A stretch of 64,000 nt of DNA from Bacteroidaceae bacterium (GTDB taxonomy: Bacteria; Bacteroidota; Bacteroidia; Bacteroidales; Bacteroidaceae): NCBI GenBank assembly GCA_024401095.1, contig JAKSLR010000003.1, positions 52,303 through 116,302 of the forward strand, in the 5' to 3' direction. Shown piece after piece: positions 39,678 to 49,602 of this stretch. The notes under the pieces were generated by a model, which did not search any database, was not told the DNA's origin, and saw nothing but the letters and a program-made list of their open reading frames with translations. Position 1 is the first letter of the stretch, and each line of letters begins with the position of its first letter. Both the position numbers and the translations under genes were made by a program.

Positions 39678-40709
39678 TTAGTTAATCCCGAAACACCATT
39701 TTCCAATACTTTTATGGAACATGGATAATATTTTAATGATTATTATGCAGAATGCTATTGAAATACAGGCAATAAATATTGATTCGATTATTGGATGATT
39801 GTACAGCCTAAAGTGATTCATTAAAAGCCAAATTCCATCGCGAACTACAAAAATGTGTAGTAGATAGATTCCAAATGAATACTTAGCAATAGCTGATGCA
39901 TAATTATTAAGATAACGATTGCCAAAAGTAGAGTCTGATATTTCTTTTACGAGTATGAATATTGAACATACAAGTAGCGCACTACCAAATTGAAGGTTAT
40001 CATAGTAAGGTGTAATATCTATACCAAGAGTTTTTAGAAGAAATAATAGTATAATGTAGATTAAGGATAATATAAATATGGTTATACCTTTAAAAGAATT
40101 AAGTTTAATCTTATAGGTTTTTAAGTAATATCCTAGCATCCAATATCCTAAGAATCCTCCAAAATAGCATATTGGCCAGTAATATGAACCATCTTGGTTA
40201 TAGAAATTTGGGAATAGTAGGTTTAACCAAGGAACTATCATGTTTATTCCCCAAATTAACAAAAAGAGCTCTACTTGTTTCTTTGTAGCTTGTCTTAACC
40301 AAAATGAGATAATAGGTGCAAGTAGATATAGTCCTACCATAACGTAGAGAAACCAATATACACTGATTGCTGGTTTTAATGGTAAGCAAATGAATTGTAT
40401 GAATGCTTCTGAACAAGTTGTTTTATTTTGAATGAGATGTAGGACTATACCGAAAGTGGACCAAATAAACATAGGTGGAAGTAATTTTAGGAATCTTCTT
40501 TTATAAAAGTATTCCATATCGGTATGTATGGGCAGTAGTATTGCACCAGAGAGTGCCAAAAATAATTCAGATGATGGAGAACAAAGTAAAGATAAAAATC
40601 CTAACCATATTCCGTTTTCTGCCTTATTTTCCATAACTGAGTGAGTCAATACCACTAAGAAGCATGCAAAGACCCTTAATACATCTAGATATCCAATTCT
40701 TTGTCTCAT
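39678..40709 (-). CDS. Acyltransferase family 3 membrane protein
   Basis: 343 residues, about ten membrane spans. N-terminal IGYLDVLRVFACFLVVLTHS with the conserved His of the family. It probably adds acetyl or another acyl group to the polysaccharide repeat. 3 bases separate it from the DXD-transferase gene. Confidence 0.9.
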   Translation of the reverse strand: MRQRIGYLDVLRVFACFLVVLTHSVMENKAENGIWLGFLSLLCSPSSELFLALSGAILLPIHTDMEYFYKRRFLKLLPPMFIWSTFGIVLHLIQNKTTCSEAFIQFICLPLKPAISVYWFLYVMVGLYLLAPIISFWLRQATKKQVELFLLIWGINMIVPWLNLLFPNFYNQDGSYYWPICYFGGFLGYWMLGYYLKTYKIKLNSFKGITIFILSLIYIILLFLLKTLGIDITPYYDNLQFGSALLVCSIFILVKEISDSTFGNRYLNNYASAIAKYSFGIYLLHIFVVRDGIWLLMNHFRLYNHPIIESIFIACISIAFCIIIIKILSMFHKSIGKWCFGIN

Positions 40710-40711
40710 TT

Positions 40712-41905
40712 TTAATATAGTAATTGGTAGATTTTCTGCACTTCATTCTCATTTCCGTAATCATGTACATTGAGATAAGAACCTATTTTTTCCTGAAGTT
40801 CAATGTTCCTGATAAATTCCACAATTCCTTTAGCACAGCTTTCATTTTCTAATGGTACAATAACACCATCAACTCCATCATTAACCTGACTTGGAGCAGT
40901 CCGGTAGTTTGTTACAACAAGTGGCTTGCACAACATTTGAGCCTCACGGACAGTTACTGATTTCCCTTCAAAGCGGGATGGCTGGACATAAATGTCTGCA
41001 GCATCAAGATATGGATATGGGTTTTCTTGTTTCCCTAATAGGATAATGTAATCCTCCATGCCAGATTCCTTTATCTTGCTTATGATGAGAGATTCTGCTC
41101 CTCCATAGCCAATGATATACCAGTAGGCATTAATGCCATCTTCACGGATTCTTCGTAGAATATCTGGGACATTATCAAAATTCTTTGCTTCTGTAAAACG
41201 GCCAATGGATAATAAATTGATTCGATTCTTTTCGTGTGGAAAGTCAATCTTTTGCTGTTTGGCTCGACTTCTAACAAAAGCAGGGGAAAGAATATTTTCA
41301 ATTAGTACTATCTTTTCTTTTAATGAAGGGAAACGATTAAGAAAAGATTTAGTAACATCTTCTGATACAGAAGCTATGTAGTTAAACTTGCTCCAAACCG
41401 GTAATTCTTTGTTTACATCCACATCGATGTAAGAATAATCCGTATGAATCCAAGCTATTTTCTTTTTTGCATTTACTTTATCCCTTACAATGTTATGTGG
41501 GGTAAGGAAGCTGATGGCTAAATCATATTCTTTTTCATTGATTGTGGGCAGAGTAGGAGTGACACAATCTGCCACATATTGGAATACAGCAGATCCCTCT
41601 GATGGCTGATTCTTTTTTACGTATTGATTGTATTGAACCTTGGCCCATAAGCGCGCTAAAGAGAGCTTAAAAAATCCTTTCTTCAATGCTTCTGCTATAG
41701 GCTTCTCTATAGATGAATATGCAGGTATTTCTGGAAGTAAGTTTACCTGAGGTGGAATCAGCTTCATTAGTTCACCACGGTGGCTATACACGAATAGATC
41801 AACGTCATATTGTGTATAATCTATGGCATTCAGCAGACCGATGAGGCTTATTTCTGCTCCACCGATTTCTAAGTAGTGGATGGCTATGAAGATTTTCTTC
41901 TTCAT
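40712..41905 (-). CDS. Glycosyltransferase family 4
   Basis: 397 residues. GT-B: IAIHYLEIGGAEISLIG at the start, LLSIGRFTEAKNFD as the C-domain opening and SRFEGKSVTVREAQMLCKP as donor site. Overlaps the next upstream gene by 4 bases; both are similar to each other and may be sequential transferases. Confidence 0.92.
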   Translation of the reverse strand: MKKKIFIAIHYLEIGGAEISLIGLLNAIDYTQYDVDLFVYSHRGELMKLIPPQVNLLPEIPAYSSIEKPIAEALKKGFFKLSLARLWAKVQYNQYVKKNQPSEGSAVFQYVADCVTPTLPTINEKEYDLAISFLTPHNIVRDKVNAKKKIAWIHTDYSYIDVDVNKELPVWSKFNYIASVSEDVTKSFLNRFPSLKEKIVLIENILSPAFVRSRAKQQKIDFPHEKNRINLLSIGRFTEAKNFDNVPDILRRIREDGINAYWYIIGYGGAESLIISKIKESGMEDYIILLGKQENPYPYLDAADIYVQPSRFEGKSVTVREAQMLCKPLVVTNYRTAPSQVNDGVDGVIVPLENESCAKGIVEFIRNIELQEKIGSYLNVHDYGNENEVQKIYQLLY

Positions 41906-43035
41906 GATTCTATTAATTTATAGAATTTTTCAATCTCTTCTGAGTTACCTTTCTTTTCAAGTTCCAAATTAGATAGGATGGAATGATATAACTCTTTATT
42001 TGTAAGTAATTTTTCAATAGCATTAGCTATATCTGAAGGACAGAAAGAGGTTATGAGGGCATTTTCTCCGTCTTTTAATTGCATATGACAAGCCTCAAAG
42101 TTTGTACATACTATAGGTCGATTTAACATACGTGCTTCCGCAATTGTTAAACCAAAGCCTTCAAAACGTGAAGTTTGTACGTAAATGTCACATTGTCTCA
42201 TATATGCATATGGGTTAGGCGTTGATCCTAACAGTATGAAAACATTTTGGAGTTTATTATTTTCGATATATTTTTCCATTTCTGTTCTGTATGGACCTTC
42301 ACCGATAGCATACCAATGAAACTTTAATCCACGCTCATGCAGAATTTTTGCTGATGCTAATGCGAGGTCATATGCTTTTTGTGGTTTATTCAGGCGTCCT
42401 GTAGTCATAATCACTGGGATGGAATGGTCTATTTCTTTTTCTGCATTCATTTTTGACATTTGTTGGATGAATTTACCATCATAAAGGTCTTGGACAACTT
42501 GCATTTTGTGTTTAAATTCTGGATATACACTTTGGAAATGTTCCATTGCTTCGGGAGAAACTACAGAAATAGTTTTTGCTTTGTAATAAAATTGACGCTG
42601 AAAATTTAATTCTTTTCCAACAAGATGGAAAACACAGTTAACCCATACATATTTGCAATTTGCATTTGTTTTGTCTATTACATAAAATGTAGGAATACAT
42701 TGTCCATAGCCTATTGCTGCATCATATTGTTTGGGATTTACTGGTAAAGAACGACCTATTGTCTGCCAATAAACTCGGGCTATGCTAGCATGATTTCTTT
42801 TTTTCAGTCTTAATAATAAAGAATAAGCTATCCTTGCAGCAAAAGACTTTATCTTGATGACAGGAAGTATATTTACATCTTTAGGGACGAATTGTTCGAA
42901 CATTCCTCCATAGGCAAAGAGTTGCAAGTCAACTTCATATTTTGAGTAATCAATTAAATTTAAGAGAGTTACAAGGCTCTTTTCTGCACCTCCTACTCTT
43001 AGACTATCAATAATAAAAAGAAGTTTCTTTTTCAT
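41902..43035 (-). CDS. Glycosyltransferase family 4
   Basis: 377 residues. FIIDSLRVGGAEKSLVTL, MTTGRLNKPQKAYDL and SRFEGFGLTIAEARMLNRP mark a GT-B enzyme. Overlaps the cytidylyltransferase gene by 4 bases. Confidence 0.92.
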   Translation of the reverse strand: MKKKLLFIIDSLRVGGAEKSLVTLLNLIDYSKYEVDLQLFAYGGMFEQFVPKDVNILPVIKIKSFAARIAYSLLLRLKKRNHASIARVYWQTIGRSLPVNPKQYDAAIGYGQCIPTFYVIDKTNANCKYVWVNCVFHLVGKELNFQRQFYYKAKTISVVSPEAMEHFQSVYPEFKHKMQVVQDLYDGKFIQQMSKMNAEKEIDHSIPVIMTTGRLNKPQKAYDLALASAKILHERGLKFHWYAIGEGPYRTEMEKYIENNKLQNVFILLGSTPNPYAYMRQCDIYVQTSRFEGFGLTIAEARMLNRPIVCTNFEACHMQLKDGENALITSFCPSDIANAIEKLLTNKELYHSILSNLELEKKGNSEEIEKFYKLIES

Positions 43036-43457
43036 GCGTTCTTGTTGAGTTTATCACGTAAGATTGTAGAACTTATACCATCGGTATGATCTAAATAGAC
43101 AATTTCAACACCAACAGGAGCAAATTCTTCTTCAAATTTTTTCCATTGTGGTGTACCTTTCCAGTCAGAACCAACGAACATCTTGTCAAAATGATGGCGC
43201 TCCCATGCTGCAAATTTGTTTTTGTCAATCTGAGGTACAACTTCATCTACATATTTGATGGCATTGACGATTCTGCAACGATCCATAAATGGAATGATTG
43301 GTGTCTTGTTTTTCTCATGCTGTACCAATTCATCTGTACTGACACCTACGATGAGATAATCGCATTGTGCTTTCGCTCTCTCAATAATGTTCAAATGGCC
43401 AACATGAAACATGTCGAAAACACCAGTTGTGTAACCTATGACTTTTTTCTTTTCCAT
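43032..43457 (-). CDS. TagD-like glycerol-3-phosphate cytidylyltransferase
   Basis: 141 residues, the size of TagD. Nucleotidyl-transfer motif GVFDMFHVGHLNII (H-x-G-H) and the C-terminal ISSTILRD. It makes CDP-glycerol from CTP and glycerol 3-phosphate, although a related CDP-alcohol cannot be excluded. The gene downstream of it in teichoic-type systems, a CDP-glycerol glycerophosphotransferase, lies right upstream here (43463), which supports the call. Confidence 0.88.
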   Translation of the reverse strand: MEKKKVIGYTTGVFDMFHVGHLNIIERAKAQCDYLIVGVSTDELVQHEKNKTPIIPFMDRCRIVNAIKYVDEVVPQIDKNKFAAWERHHFDKMFVGSDWKGTPQWKKFEEEFAPVGVEIVYLDHTDGISSTILRDKLNKNA

Positions 43458-43462
43458 AAGCT

Positions 43463-44590
43463 TTAGTTTATATGAGCAAGTATAGTTTCTATAATAGTTT
43501 CAGATGCTTTTCCGTTTTCAAATGAACCGACTTTGTTCAGGAATGCATTCACTTCATTTTCATATTCCTCCTGTTTGAATGTTTTGATGCAATTAACAAG
43601 AGATTCATTATCTTTACAGATAGGGAAGGGTAATTCTTTTACGTCGAAATAAAGTTTACGATCCTTTTTGGTATATTCCTCCAAATCAGGGACATAGAGC
43701 AAACATGGTCGTTTTGTCATAGCAAAGTCAAACATTAGGCTAGAATAGTCTGATATAATCATATCTGCAGCAAACAAAAGTTCTTGAATGTCATCGTAGG
43801 CAGTAGCATCCTTTACACATGTTTCTTTTCCTAATAGCTGTTCTGAATATGGACGAAGGTGTGGGTGTAGGCGTACAAGAATTTGCCATTTACCTCCCCA
43901 GTTTTTTTCAAGGGTTTTCACTAGGCGTGGATAGTCTATGTTATAATACTCTAAAGAATCACCTTTCCGGAATGTTGGTGCATATAAAATGGTTCTTGTT
44001 CCTTTTTCAATGCCAAGATGGTTAAGAATATTGTTCTTTAGTTCCTTGTCTGTAGAGAACATAATGTCATTTCTTGGAGTTCCTGCAGGAATGATTTTCC
44101 CATCGTACCAGAAGCAGCGCTTAAATATATCTGTACTATATTGACATCCAGAGACTAAATAGTCCAATTGTTTGGAATCTGCTTTTGCCATTTCTATGTA
44201 ATGAGGTGGGAGAGTTTGTTCTGCGTCACCTTCAATCATTTTTAAACGTAAAGAACTATGCCATGTTTGAACATAAACCTGCTCGTTTCTTTTATGGAAA
44301 TGTTTGGTCATGCGATAGTTAGTCAGTATAATCTTGCTTGTGCATAGTTCATAGAAATAACGGAAAGAAAAGTAGCGAACTTTTCTGATTCCAGGTATAT
44401 CATATTTGTCCGGGTTTGTGAAAGCCCATACTACGTCCCATTCGGGATGTGCTTTAACCATATACTGGCTGATATACTTTGGACTACATCCATATTGATT
44501 TCCATAATAGCTCATCAAGAAGATTTTCTTCTTGGAGATTGGGAAAATACTGAAAATGAGAACTAAGATTTTATATAAATTATCTTTCAT
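43463..44590 (-). CDS. CDP-glycerol glycerophosphotransferase (TagB/TagF-like)
   Basis: 375 residues. Typical segments: LTNYRMTKHFHKRNEQVYVQ, QTWHSS, ILYAPTFRKG (conserved His/Arg pocket) and IISDYSSLMFDFAMTKRP. The family moves glycerol phosphate from CDP-glycerol to a glycan acceptor. Together with the TagD-like gene 5 bases downstream it indicates phosphoglycerol in the surface polysaccharide. Confidence 0.9.
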   Translation of the reverse strand: MKDNLYKILVLIFSIFPISKKKIFLMSYYGNQYGCSPKYISQYMVKAHPEWDVVWAFTNPDKYDIPGIRKVRYFSFRYFYELCTSKIILTNYRMTKHFHKRNEQVYVQTWHSSLRLKMIEGDAEQTLPPHYIEMAKADSKQLDYLVSGCQYSTDIFKRCFWYDGKIIPAGTPRNDIMFSTDKELKNNILNHLGIEKGTRTILYAPTFRKGDSLEYYNIDYPRLVKTLEKNWGGKWQILVRLHPHLRPYSEQLLGKETCVKDATAYDDIQELLFAADMIISDYSSLMFDFAMTKRPCLLYVPDLEEYTKKDRKLYFDVKELPFPICKDNESLVNCIKTFKQEEYENEVNAFLNKVGSFENGKASETIIETILAHIN

Positions 44591-44591
44591 T

Positions 44592-45449
44592 TCAGTTTAG
44601 TTTTATTATTTCGTATCTAATCGATGGAATAACTCTTTCTTTTATGCGGAATGCAAGTTTTTTTATTTTACTTATAACGTCAGTCTTGGGATATTTTATT
44701 TCTCTTACTTCCTCGTATTTTTGTTGCATTAATGCTGAAAATTGAGGGTAGTGTTCTTGGATAAATTTCATTCTAATTTCATATCCTTGAATTAAGTCAT
44801 CGTATCGATTAGAAATGGTTCCTGAAATACTATCTGGTCGTTGACGGTAATAGAGTAGAGGGGTGTCAATGATACCATATCTATTAACTCTGTCAATCAC
44901 CAAATGCTGCCAATAGCAATCTTCAAAATATTTGCCTTTGGGGAATTGTAAATCTTTTACTAGTGCAGTTTTATAGAGCTTTCCCCAGGCGAAGTTCTTT
45001 ACTCTATCATTAATGATCAGCTCTTTCATGGCTGCATTGCGATTCAAAACAATAGAGGGCTTTTCCTCTCGTTTTAATAAATGGTCTGGATATGCATAAT
45101 ACAATCCTCCTTGGACGGCATCACAATTATTTATTTCTGCATATTGTAATAGCGTTTCTAAAGTATTATTAGCCATCCAGTCATCTGAATCCAAGTAAAA
45201 TATCCAGCTGCCATTAGCTTGTGCAGTGCCAACATTCCGTGCATCGCTGAGGCCACCATTTACTTTGTGAATTACTTTTATGCGTGAGTCTTTGCTAGCA
45301 TATTCGTCACATAGCATGCCACTATTATCTTTTGAACCATCATCTACAAGGATTATTTCCAAATCTTTATAGGTCTGGTTTAATACACTCTCCAAACATT
45401 GTGAAAGGTATGCTGAAACGTTATATACAGGAATTATTATAGAAATCAT
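44592..45449 (-). CDS. Glycosyltransferase family 2
   Basis: 285 residues. GT-A: IIIPVYNVSAYLSQCLESV, LVDDGSKDNS, FYLDSDDWM. One base from the phosphotransferase gene. A 190-bp AT-rich gap without visible signals separates it from the next gene upstream (45641). Confidence 0.92.
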   Translation of the reverse strand: MISIIIPVYNVSAYLSQCLESVLNQTYKDLEIILVDDGSKDNSGMLCDEYASKDSRIKVIHKVNGGLSDARNVGTAQANGSWIFYLDSDDWMANNTLETLLQYAEINNCDAVQGGLYYAYPDHLLKREEKPSIVLNRNAAMKELIINDRVKNFAWGKLYKTALVKDLQFPKGKYFEDCYWQHLVIDRVNRYGIIDTPLLYYRQRPDSISGTISNRYDDLIQGYEIRMKFIQEHYPQFSALMQQKYEEVREIKYPKTDVISKIKKLAFRIKERVIPSIRYEIIKLN

Positions 45450-45640
45450 TTATACAAAATAATATTTTGAGTCGCCTTTGCTTGAGCGAGATAATACATT
45501 TTATAATTATTGGTATTATATGATATTATAAAAGAAAAAGCATTATAAGAATGGTTAACTTTTTTACTAAATCTATTTGTTTTATACGTATATTCGCATT
45601 ATCCAAATTATAATTATGACTGTATTCTCTAACTTAGTTG

Positions 45641-46669
45641 TCAAACCTTATTAATAACAAAGTTCCATGTTTTTAGTCGGATTTTATCTATAAGGATACA
45701 TGATATTGTAATTATTATGATTAAAATTAGTATTAAGCATACGCATAATAATCCTGGCGCAAAAGATCCTAAATATTTCATTATGGACAGATAATCATTG
45801 AATAATAGAGGATTACAATGTATTAAATAAATTGAAAGACATGATGTGGCTGCCCAATTTATGATTCTATTATGGATTTTTATTTTATTAAATAACAAGA
45901 ATAGATAGAGTGATTCTATTATTACTAGAGGATTATTATATGAAATGACCTTATATCGCATTGCTTCTATTACTCCTTGATGACCAGTTAAAGTAATTCC
46001 TAGATAAAGTATCGTAAGAATGATAGATATGCATATATAAATAATGAAATTAAGACTATTCTTCATCTCGAATATTCTGCTCTTAAATCTTCTTGCAAAT
46101 CTAGCCAATAAATATAATCCTATAAAAGATGCCAGAGAGTAACCATATTTGAAATATGCTTCATCAAACATCACCCATCCATATATAGTCTGGAATATGA
46201 AAAAGGATATTAGTACTATGCTGAAACTTTTATGGTCAGCTTTTTCTGCAAATAAATTAAGAATAGGAGACAAAATGATTAGTCCTATGTAAGAAATAAC
46301 AAACCAATATCCTTCTGCCAGATAGAGTTGTTGAATAATGTGGGTAATTGTTAACCTAGAACTGTCATAAAAATATACTATTACCATAATAAGCAGCCCG
46401 TAAAACAGGCATTGATAAAGAAGGCTCCAGATGCTCTTATATTTGAAATTTATTCCAAACCATCCACTAATTATTATGAAAACATTGACTGCAACAATAG
46501 ACAAACACTCTGCGTGCACTCTGAGCCAACTTGAGAATGGTGAACTAATAATTTCATTTGCACTAGGAGATCCATTTGCATATAAATCAGCATGGAGGAT
46601 AAGAATCATCACCATAGAGATTATTCTAAGCAATTCTATGTTGCTTTGTCTTTCTGTTTTGTTATTCAT
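45641..46669 (-). CDS. Acyltransferase family 3 membrane protein
   Basis: 342 residues, about ten membrane spans. N-terminal NIELLRIISMVMILILHADL with the family His. Likely O-acylation of the capsule. AT-rich like its neighbours. Confidence 0.88.
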   Translation of the reverse strand: MNNKTERQSNIELLRIISMVMILILHADLYANGSPSANEIISSPFSSWLRVHAECLSIVAVNVFIIISGWFGINFKYKSIWSLLYQCLFYGLLIMVIVYFYDSSRLTITHIIQQLYLAEGYWFVISYIGLIILSPILNLFAEKADHKSFSIVLISFFIFQTIYGWVMFDEAYFKYGYSLASFIGLYLLARFARRFKSRIFEMKNSLNFIIYICISIILTILYLGITLTGHQGVIEAMRYKVISYNNPLVIIESLYLFLLFNKIKIHNRIINWAATSCLSIYLIHCNPLLFNDYLSIMKYLGSFAPGLLCVCLILILIIIITISCILIDKIRLKTWNFVINKV

Positions 46670-46684
46670 ATGATGGAATATCGA

Positions 46685-47629
46685 TCATTTAAAAAGCTTG
46701 TAAATGAATTTCGCAACCCACATCAGGTTGCACAGACACAATCTATTACAGATTTTATGATACCAGTGGCCACCATTCCATACTTCTCTTTGCCAAGGTT
46801 TGTATATCTTCTGAAATTCTGTGGAATTATAGAAATTATTAGCAAAAGATATATATGCATTTAAAGAGATTGCCTTCTCTCTCTTCTTGAGCGGTAGGGT
46901 TTCATAAAACCCAATATCCTTTAGACACTGATAGTAGTTAAGCCTCTGTTCGTTTCCTGTCTGGGTTGGAAGTTTAGTTAGTGAGAGAGGATTGTTCGTT
47001 AAGTTGTAATAATAGAATGCGGTTTGTAAATAGCTTACTTTATTTATATACGGAGACAACTGCAATAAAAAAAGTACATCCTCGCAATAGTTTTGCATTG
47101 GGATAAATTTCACATTACTGTTTTTTATTATTTCTGTCTTTATTAGCTTGTTGCATAGGCTGCCATGAATTTTGTTTGATAAAATGTCTAAAGCCATTTG
47201 TTGCCCATTGCCATTAGGAGTAGGTTCTTGTTTCTTAATTGTGATTTTTTCCCCTTGCTCAATGTAGAAATCACAAATCACAACATCTGCATTTTCTTTT
47301 GTGGCAATAGTTAATAATGATTCTATCATTTTGGGGTGTACATGATCATCTGAGTCTGCATGAATTGTATATTCGCCAGTTACAACGTCTAGACCAGCTT
47401 GTCTTGCACATGCTACACCTTCATTTTTTTTATGGATTACTTTTATTCGAGAATCAGTTAACGCAAATTTGTCACAAATATCTGGAGTTTTATCGGTACT
47501 CCCATCATTAATGAGAATGATTTCTAAATTTGTATAAGTTTGTTGAATGAAACTATTAATACAATTATGTAGATAGTTCTCGGCATTATATATAGGAATG
47601 ATTACTGATATTTTAGGTGTTTTCATCAT
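46685..47629 (-). CDS. Glycosyltransferase family 2
   Basis: 314 residues. VIIPIYNAENYLHNCINSF, LINDGSTDKT and IHADSDDHV. Overlaps the next gene upstream by 4 bases. Confidence 0.92.
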   Translation of the reverse strand: MMKTPKISVIIPIYNAENYLHNCINSFIQQTYTNLEIILINDGSTDKTPDICDKFALTDSRIKVIHKKNEGVACARQAGLDVVTGEYTIHADSDDHVHPKMIESLLTIATKENADVVICDFYIEQGEKITIKKQEPTPNGNGQQMALDILSNKIHGSLCNKLIKTEIIKNSNVKFIPMQNYCEDVLFLLQLSPYINKVSYLQTAFYYYNLTNNPLSLTKLPTQTGNEQRLNYYQCLKDIGFYETLPLKKREKAISLNAYISFANNFYNSTEFQKIYKPWQREVWNGGHWYHKICNRLCLCNLMWVAKFIYKLFK

Positions 47630-48585
47630 CTTTTTTTTCTGCTGAGTGAGTGGTAAAATTTGAATGGTATTATAAATCCTTTGGATGCAACAAAATATAA
47701 GAATCTATAAATTAAAGGAAAACGTTTGTCATTTAGTATTTTGTTTCCAATTTCTGGATATGTTGTTGCCCATTCATTCCAATTTGGAGGTATCTGACAA
47801 AGGAATCTGTTTCTAATGGTTTCTTTGTATAAGTTGTATGTGTCACTGAAATCTAAGGAAGTGGTGTTAAAGAAGGATGCAAGGAAATCTATATTAGCTT
47901 TTTGTTGCTTAATCATCTTTGTTGAGTAGGTGTGATTCATCGTTGAATTTTGATTCTGCCTATTATAATGGTATAATGGCTCATTTATGTATGATATCCC
48001 ATTTGCATAATAGTAAATTCGCATCATCACACATACATCTTCCAAAAAATTCTGCCCTTCAATGGGATAGATTTCGTATTTGTGGATGAGTTCTGCATTA
48101 ATGAGCCTATTCCATAAAACCCACCATTGAGTTCTATCTGTTCTTGTTATTTCATGTAATGTGTTTGTGTCTCCTGGGTAATGGTATATATTTGTATGAT
48201 CTAAGTATTCGTTGTAGAAATCACAGACAACCACATCAACCTTCTTTTTTTCAGCCTCATTATATAATTTCTCATAAAGCGTATGCTCTACCCAATCGTC
48301 TGCGTCACAGTGAATTATGTATTTCCCTTTAGCTAACATCATACCGTGTTTTCTTACTGCTGCCTGCCCTTTATTAACTGGGAAATGAATAATTTGGGTG
48401 TTGTTTTTTCTGTATGGGTATTTTGTTAATACTTTTTCTAGCTTGACTATAGAATTATCTGGAGTACAGTCATTGATGAAGATAAATTCTATATCTTCTA
48501 GTGTCTGTTGAAAAAGAGAGTGTGCACATCTTTCAATGTAGTTTTCAACATTGTAAATAGGAATTATAACAGAGACTTTCACCAT
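47626..48585 (-). CDS. Glycosyltransferase family 2
   Basis: 319 residues. VIIPIYNVENYIERCAHSL, FINDCTPDNS and IHCDADDWV (metal site with Ala between the Asp residues). Six bases from the next gene upstream. Confidence 0.9.
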   Translation of the reverse strand: MVKVSVIIPIYNVENYIERCAHSLFQQTLEDIEFIFINDCTPDNSIVKLEKVLTKYPYRKNNTQIIHFPVNKGQAAVRKHGMMLAKGKYIIHCDADDWVEHTLYEKLYNEAEKKKVDVVVCDFYNEYLDHTNIYHYPGDTNTLHEITRTDRTQWWVLWNRLINAELIHKYEIYPIEGQNFLEDVCVMMRIYYYANGISYINEPLYHYNRQNQNSTMNHTYSTKMIKQQKANIDFLASFFNTTSLDFSDTYNLYKETIRNRFLCQIPPNWNEWATTYPEIGNKILNDKRFPLIYRFLYFVASKGFIIPFKFYHSLSRKKR

Positions 48586-48591
48586 AATTAT

Positions 48592-49602
48592 TTATTTTAT
48601 AGGATTACAAGCTCCTAATTTATTGTATTTTGAAAAATACCAATTAAATATTATCCAGTTTGCGGTCCTTTTATTCATGTATGATGAAAGAAGAATTGCA
48701 TATTTTGTCGGACCTGAAATTTCCTTTGCTATATTTCTAATGAGTTTTTGTAATGTAACTCTATATGGAGATTCTATGTATTCAAGATAGTATGCATATA
48801 ATTCATTCCATAATGCGATATAATGATATAATTGGCAATCATTAAGATGACTTGCTTTTGTTTGAAGCATCTTCACAATTTTACTGGCTTTTAATTCTGC
48901 GTTCTTGTTGGTTTTATTTACAATTCCATTCTCACGTACGGTATAATGATATGTGTTCTTTTTACAGAATGATCCGACACTAATGTATTTTGAACAGTCA
49001 AAATTCCATGCAGTATCTTCATATATAATGCCTTCGACAAAGAATAGATTGTTTTTTAAAATGAAATCCTTTTTTATCAGTCTATTCCATACTTCAATGC
49101 CAATAGAACTTGGTTTTAATAATCTTCGTCTAATCCATCCAGGATTGTCAGAGTAAGAAGGTAAGTCTAATTTTGTATAGTCATCGTTTCTCTTTACTGT
49201 TAGTGGTGGTATTGTTCCGGCAAAGACAATCTCACTTTTTGGATATGTGTTGAGTGTTGAAACGAGTGACTCTATACAATCTTCTGTTATCCAGTCATCA
49301 CTATCTAAGAAATAGACAAACTCACCAGAGGAGTTCTTGATACCAATATTTCGCGCTGCAGATAATCCTTTGTTTTTTTCAGAATTTATGATTTTGATGC
49401 TTTTTGAAAGATCATAATTCTTCATCTTTACCCAATTGTTGACTAAAAACATGCTATTGTCATTTCCACAATCGTCAACTATGACTATTTCTATATTATC
49501 ATAGGTTTGTTTGGCGCAGCTATCAAGACAATTGATAATGTAATCTTCAACATTATAGACAGGTATAATGATACTTACTTTTATTTTTCTGCAATCAACC
49601 AT
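48592..49602 (-). CDS. Glycosyltransferase family 2
   Basis: 336 residues. IIIPVYNVEDYIINCLDSC, IVDDCGNDNS and YFLDSDDWI. Its start overlaps the flippase end by 22 bases; an inner start is possible but the conserved strand begins soon after residue 8. Confidence 0.9.
   Translation of the reverse strand: MVDCRKIKVSIIIPVYNVEDYIINCLDSCAKQTYDNIEIVIVDDCGNDNSMFLVNNWVKMKNYDLSKSIKIINSEKNKGLSAARNIGIKNSSGEFVYFLDSDDWITEDCIESLVSTLNTYPKSEIVFAGTIPPLTVKRNDDYTKLDLPSYSDNPGWIRRRLLKPSSIGIEVWNRLIKKDFILKNNLFFVEGIIYEDTAWNFDCSKYISVGSFCKKNTYHYTVRENGIVNKTNKNAELKASKIVKMLQTKASHLNDCQLYHYIALWNELYAYYLEYIESPYRVTLQKLIRNIAKEISGPTKYAILLSSYMNKRTANWIIFNWYFSKYNKLGACNPIK

Noticed and set aside
45450..45640. Small gene or RNA in the 190-bp gap inside the capsule locus
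   Set aside because: Only AT-rich sequence without a frame, promoter or hairpin that I can support.
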